A DNA stretch of 64,000 nucleotides from Neobacillus sp. CF12. Lineage in GTDB: Bacteria > Bacillota > Bacilli > Bacillales > Cytobacillaceae. The position numbers were made by a program, and so were the translations under genes. Location: positions 1,358,501-1,422,500 of the forward strand of contig NZ_JAUCEU010000007.1 in assembly GCF_030348765.1 (NCBI RefSeq). Direction: 5' to 3'. Shown here one piece after another: positions 60,981 to 64,000 of the stretch. How positions within the stretch are numbered: the stretch's first letter is position 1; each line of letters opens with the position of its first letter. Under the pieces are notes generated by a model. The model saw only the letters and a program-made list of their open reading frames with translations, was not told the origin of the DNA and did not search any database.

Positions 60981-62252
60981 TTATGCCACAACTTCTCTTT
61001 CATTCTTATAATTTTCATATTGCTTTTCTATCATTATTTTCTTTAGTATTTGGACCGTTTCCCACACCTCTAAATAGGAGGTATAAAGCGCAACAGGAGC
61101 AAGACGAATAATGTTAGGGGCTCGGAAATCTGGTATGACCCCATTTTCTTTCAACGCCTTGCAAATCCGGGCTGCTTCTTTATGCTCTAAACTGGTATGA
61201 CCCCCACGACGATTATCGTCAAGAGGATTTCCAATCTTATATCCCATATCTGCTAATTCCTGTTTCAATAATTCTATAAGAAACCCATTAATCTTTAATG
61301 ACTTTTCCCGAATATTCTCAATCCCCGCTTCGGCAAAAATCTCTAACGAACCAAGTAATGGTGCCAGACTTAAAACATGTGGTGTACCAATTTGATAGGC
61401 TCCCGCTGATTCAGAAGGTGTTAACGTATGTTCCATATCAAATTGTTTCTCCTTTTTAGAACCGAACCAGCCCGCAAGACCAGGAACCGTACCAAAGTGT
61501 TTCTTATTTACATATAATCCGCCAACACTTCCTGGCCCGCCATTCAAATGTTTATAATTACACCAATAGGCGAAATCAACACCCCATTCACTAAACGAAT
61601 GTGGGATTGCCCCAATGGAATGACATCCATCAAATCCTATTAAAATTCTTCTTTTAATTGCTTCTGCTGTTAACCTCTTCATGTCCAAAATTTGTCCGCT
61701 TCGATAAAGAACGGTTGGCAAAATAATTAGTGCAATTTCATCCGTCATCGCTTCGATAATATCCTCTTCCTCCAAGAAACGACCATCCCGGCTTTTTACG
61801 GTAATAAGATGTGTATTAGGGTCAAAACCATGAATGCTAAGCTGACTTTGTATAGCATAAATGTCAGATGGAAAGGTTAATTCATCTGCGAGGATTTTTG
61901 ACTTCTTCCCTTCCGGCTTATAAAACGTGGCCACAAGTTGATGCAGGTTTACCGTTGTCGAACCTGTAACAATCACTTCATCAGCTGCAGCTCCTACTAA
62001 TGGCGCCATCATCCGTCCTAGATTTTCTGATAAATAGAACCATGGCTGTTCCCCTTTTGTCCAGCCATCAATTCCATGCTCTTTCCAATCATTTAATGAT
62101 TCTAGGAGGGTTCGTTCTGCTCTTTTAGACAGAAGTCCTAATGAATTGCCATCCATATAAATGCTATTCGGTTTTATGTAAAATTCTTCTCGGAATTTAT
62201 ATAGGCTATCTTCTTTGTCCAATCTTTTTGCATCATCTACTGTCAAAAGCAT
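60981..62252 (-). CDS. kynU: Kynureninase
   Basis: ATG 62252 follows AGAGGG; the longer frame from 62270 starts at a TTG within the ribosome binding site. The 423-residue PLP enzyme cleaves kynurenine to anthranilate and alanine. Marks are [45 protein letters not shown], and the PLP-lysine region [19 protein letters not shown]. It is the first gene of the kynU-kynA operon. Products can feed NAD or anthranilate catabolism. Confidence 0.95.
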   Translation of the reverse strand: MLLTVDDAKRLDKEDSLYKFREEFYIKPNSIYMDGNSLGLLSKRAERTLLESLNDWKEHGIDGWTKGEQPWFYLSENLGRMMAPLVGAAADEVIVTGSTTVNLHQLVATFYKPEGKKSKILADELTFPSDIYAIQSQLSIHGFDPNTHLITVKSRDGRFLEEEDIIEAMTDEIALIILPTVLYRSGQILDMKRLTAEAIKRRILIGFDGCHSIGAIPHSFSEWGVDFAYWCNYKHLNGGPGSVGGLYVNKKHFGTVPGLAGWFGSKKEKQFDMEHTLTPSESAGAYQIGTPHVLSLAPLLGSLEIFAEAGIENIREKSLKINGFLIELLKQELADMGYKIGNPLDDNRRGGHTSLEHKEAARICKALKENGVIPDFRAPNIIRLAPVALYTSYLEVWETVQILKKIMIEKQYENYKNEREVVA

Positions 62253-62310
62253 ACCTATCCCTCTTCTCAATGAATATTCTCTATAATTCTATTATACTCT
62301 GAAGGAAATT

Positions 62311-62350
62311 AGAAAACAGCCGTTCTAAGGAACTAACGCGGCTGTTTTCT
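62311..62350. terminator. Terminator between the 81-residue gene and kynU
   Basis: AGAAAACAGCCG and CGGCTGTTTTCT form a perfect 12-pair stem. It ends the 81-residue gene and may limit readthrough into kynU. Confidence 0.8.
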
Positions 62351-62366
62351 GGTTGTGTATATTTTC

Positions 62367-62612
62367 TTATTCTAGAACCAAAAAATATTGAATTTGATTT
62401 GGTGTAATGGCTGTTATAGCTTGTAACGAATAACCAATACTTAGTAATTGCGCTAAGGTTTCTGCACAATTATCGCGAGGCGGCTCGATTGGAGCATGGT
62501 AGCTTTTATATAAATGTAATAGTTGATTATTCGTCGTGCAATGAAGCAAGACCACATGTCTCCCTGTCCACGCTTGCCCGATCATGGGTTGTACTTGTCT
62601 TATTCTTTTCAT
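62367..62612 (-). CDS. Small protein, 81 residues, unknown function
   Basis: The ATG at 62612 has AAGGATG nine bases upstream. The product is mixed alpha/beta, with RHVVLLHCTTNNQLLHLY near the middle and a short hydrophobic end. No signal peptide or domain is recognised. It is alone, with a terminator after it, upstream of kynU. It might be a small conserved Bacillaceae protein. I have no functional claim. Confidence 0.6.
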   Translation of the reverse strand: MKRIRQVQPMIGQAWTGRHVVLLHCTTNNQLLHLYKSYHAPIEPPRDNCAETLAQLLSIGYSLQAITAITPNQIQYFLVLE

Positions 62613-62741
62613 GGTATGACATCCTTACTTGTTGTTACAATAGTCTATGCTTCATCTATCTGTACGTTCTATTTGATGTAGTTGTTTTTTGCAATAACGG
62701 ATAACGTCCCCACCGAACCGTAAACACCGCGATAATAATAA

Positions 62742-62792
62742 AACCTTCTTAGCATTAGTGGACGTTCCACAAAGCCAGAAGGTTGCTTTTTT
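62742..62792. terminator. Nested hairpin after the P450 fusion gene
   Basis: Outer stem AACCTTCT/AGAAGGTT with inner GTGGA-cgt-TCCAC. T runs flank it on both strands. It would terminate the truncated P450-reductase transcript (its stop is at 62791) and also acts in the other direction. Confidence 0.6.
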
Positions 62793-64000
62793 ACTGAACT
62801 AATTCAGGTATCATCTGCAAAGGGGGTAAAAGTTCCAAATAGTGCTGAAACGGCATTTCACAAGCTTGATACTTTTCAAGCAAGTCAAGCATTGTAACTT
62901 GATTTCTAACGATTTGTTCTTCATAGATTCCATCCTGCATCAAATATTCTAATTCCCGTTTATGAGGAGGACAAACTGTATAATCCGCAAGTTCACGAAT
63001 TTGACTTCGAGTTGCTGAATTTTGTAAATCTACATAATCCCTAAGTAGTTCATATAGATTTACATTTCGATTTAAAGGAAGATGTGAAAGGGTGTCTTTG
63101 TTTGTTGAAAGAATTACTTGGTCATTACCGTTTAGCCTATAGCGATATAAGACTCGATTGACAATCTCCATGCTATTACTTGGAAAAATACTTTCGGACT
63201 CATTTCCCTGATGGAGATACTGAATACTAAGTGTACTTTGGTCACCCTCAAGTTGAGTTAGGCCGAAAAATCCCATGGCCTGTGGCCACATAGTTTGTTG
63301 CCATATTTGTAGTTGCTCCTCTATATCACCACTTACATCTGCCTCTCCACAGAGTGAAAATCTGCTGGCTCCTTTATGGGCAAGCTGTTCGTCGATGAAC
63401 CTCGGCACTTCTTGGTAGGTGCTTGCCCAGTTAGTATCCCCACAGCCCAATACGGCGTAATGAACTCCATTAAGTTTACCCGGCTCTAGGGTTTCCAGCC
63501 ATTGCACAAACTTCCGTGCATTTTTGGGCGGCTTACCATTATAGGATGAGGTGATAATTAACACGGCCCCTCCAGTTGGCAAATTGTTAATGGCTTCATC
63601 TAGTGCTGCCACTTCACTCCGAATCCCATAACTGCTAGCCTTTTCGGCCATTTCATAGGCGATTCCTTTTGCTGTTCCCATATTGGAGCCGTAAAGGACT
63701 AGTAATGGTTGATTATTAGTACCTATAAATGAAGAATTCAGGCTTTGGTTATCCTTTTTTGTACGGGACGATATGTTCTGTAGTGTAGCCACATTGTTGT
63801 CTTTTTTAACTCTTGGTTTCACTCGCATCGTGAAATGGTCTGGTTTAAGTGTCATTGTTTGTTTTATTTTCAGTTGATAGTGATCATGATCAATTAAATC
63901 AAATTTTTGAAGAATCATCCCTAACAGCAGCGCTGCCTCGTGAAGCGCGAACTGCATCCCAATACAGGCACGTTGTCCATTACCGAACGGTTTGAAGGCA
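62791..64000 (-). pseudogene. P450-reductase fusion (BM3/CypD type), truncated reductase, 5' end outside window
   Basis: The coding sequence enters from the right edge. It first encodes the end of a P450 domain with the haem signature [10 protein letters not shown], then a flavodoxin domain with [22 protein letters not shown] and VLGCGDTNW. The reductase continues only to [13 protein letters not shown] and [14 protein letters not shown], then stops. A full BM3-type protein goes on for about 300 more residues holding the FAD (RxYS) and NADPH sites. The segment before this part also lacks the usual EGDHLGV region. It therefore cannot accept electrons from NADPH itself. It is likely a decaying gene or a flavodoxin-fed P450. 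Confidence 0.75.

Noticed and set aside
62281..62469. A 62-codon minus-strand frame before kynU
   Set aside because: It overlaps the 81-residue gene in another frame and crosses a terminator.
1..64000. CRISPR array, tRNA or rRNA genes, complete insertion sequence, prophage
   Set aside because: I looked for regular repeats with spacers, tRNA-like cloverleaf ends, transposase motifs and phage structural genes and saw none.

Overview
The window looks like chromosomal DNA of a low-GC, spore-forming Bacillaceae species (Bacillus, Neobacillus, Peribacillus or a relative). The reasons are AT-rich codon use, strong AGGAGG-type ribosome binding sites with some GTG and TTG starts, an LTA synthase family protein, a Fur-regulated-basic-protein-like gene, khtTU and DUF3231 genes, and a P450-reductase fusion of the Bacillus BM3/CypD type. 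I saw no rRNA, tRNA, CRISPR array, phage or complete insertion sequence. Starts were chosen from ribosome binding sites; several differ from the longest open frame.

Layout. 1-7.2 kb: a PadR/HAAS/DUF4173 membrane operon (the last gene runs off the left edge), two small proteins, an AsnA asparagine synthetase, a small ABM-like protein, a LysM polysaccharide deacetylase and aspartate ammonia-lyase. 7.3-32.8 kb: a large accessory block for uptake and breakdown of an aromatic or heteroaromatic compound. It holds a Rieske dioxygenase (alpha and beta), a cis-dihydrodiol dehydrogenase, a type I extradiol dioxygenase, a second two-domain VOC protein, an aldehyde dehydrogenase, an aspartate-dehydrogenase-like enzyme, a ThDP enzyme, an atypical SDR, a cupin, an MFS carrier, an ion-transporter-type permease, a four-gene molybdenum hydroxylase operon with a divergent LysR regulator, an alpha/beta hydrolase, two paralogous IclR regulators, and an NMT1/SsuA-type ABC importer. 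A palindrome, AAAACAcTGTTTT and variants, lies before the cupin, MFS carrier, hydrolase/IclR pair and ABC importer. It suggests one IclR regulon spanning the block. A GC-rich REP/MITE-like repeat sits between the cupin and the ring-cleavage operon.

33-50 kb: mostly core functions: YitT, the 5-oxoprolinase operon pxpBAC with an NhaC-type carrier, a TVP38/DedA protein, oligoendopeptidase F, an LTA synthase, a LysE exporter, a second AsnA, an amino acid permease, DUF3231, a manganese catalase and an Eis-like acetyltransferase. 50-55 kb: an operon joining an AprA/FrdA-like flavoprotein and a two-cluster ferredoxin to a sulfonate-type ABC importer. 55 kb: a 377-bp intergenic region with divergent promoters, each followed by a strong terminator, and a repeated operator-like element beside an FbpA-like gene.

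55.4-64 kb: a carboxylesterase, a 2-hydroxyacid dehydrogenase, a short tyrosine-recombinase-like protein with substituted catalytic residues and a large inverted repeat over its promoter, khtTU, the tryptophan-to-anthranilate genes kynU and kynA without an adjacent kynB, and the end of a P450-reductase fusion whose reductase part is internally shortened and truncated.

The strongest candidates for something undescribed are the mixed Rieske/molybdenum-hydroxylase/AspDH/ThDP catabolic block with its shared operator, the AprAB-like plus sulfonate-importer operon, the 55-kb short-transcript region, and the degenerate P450 fusion.
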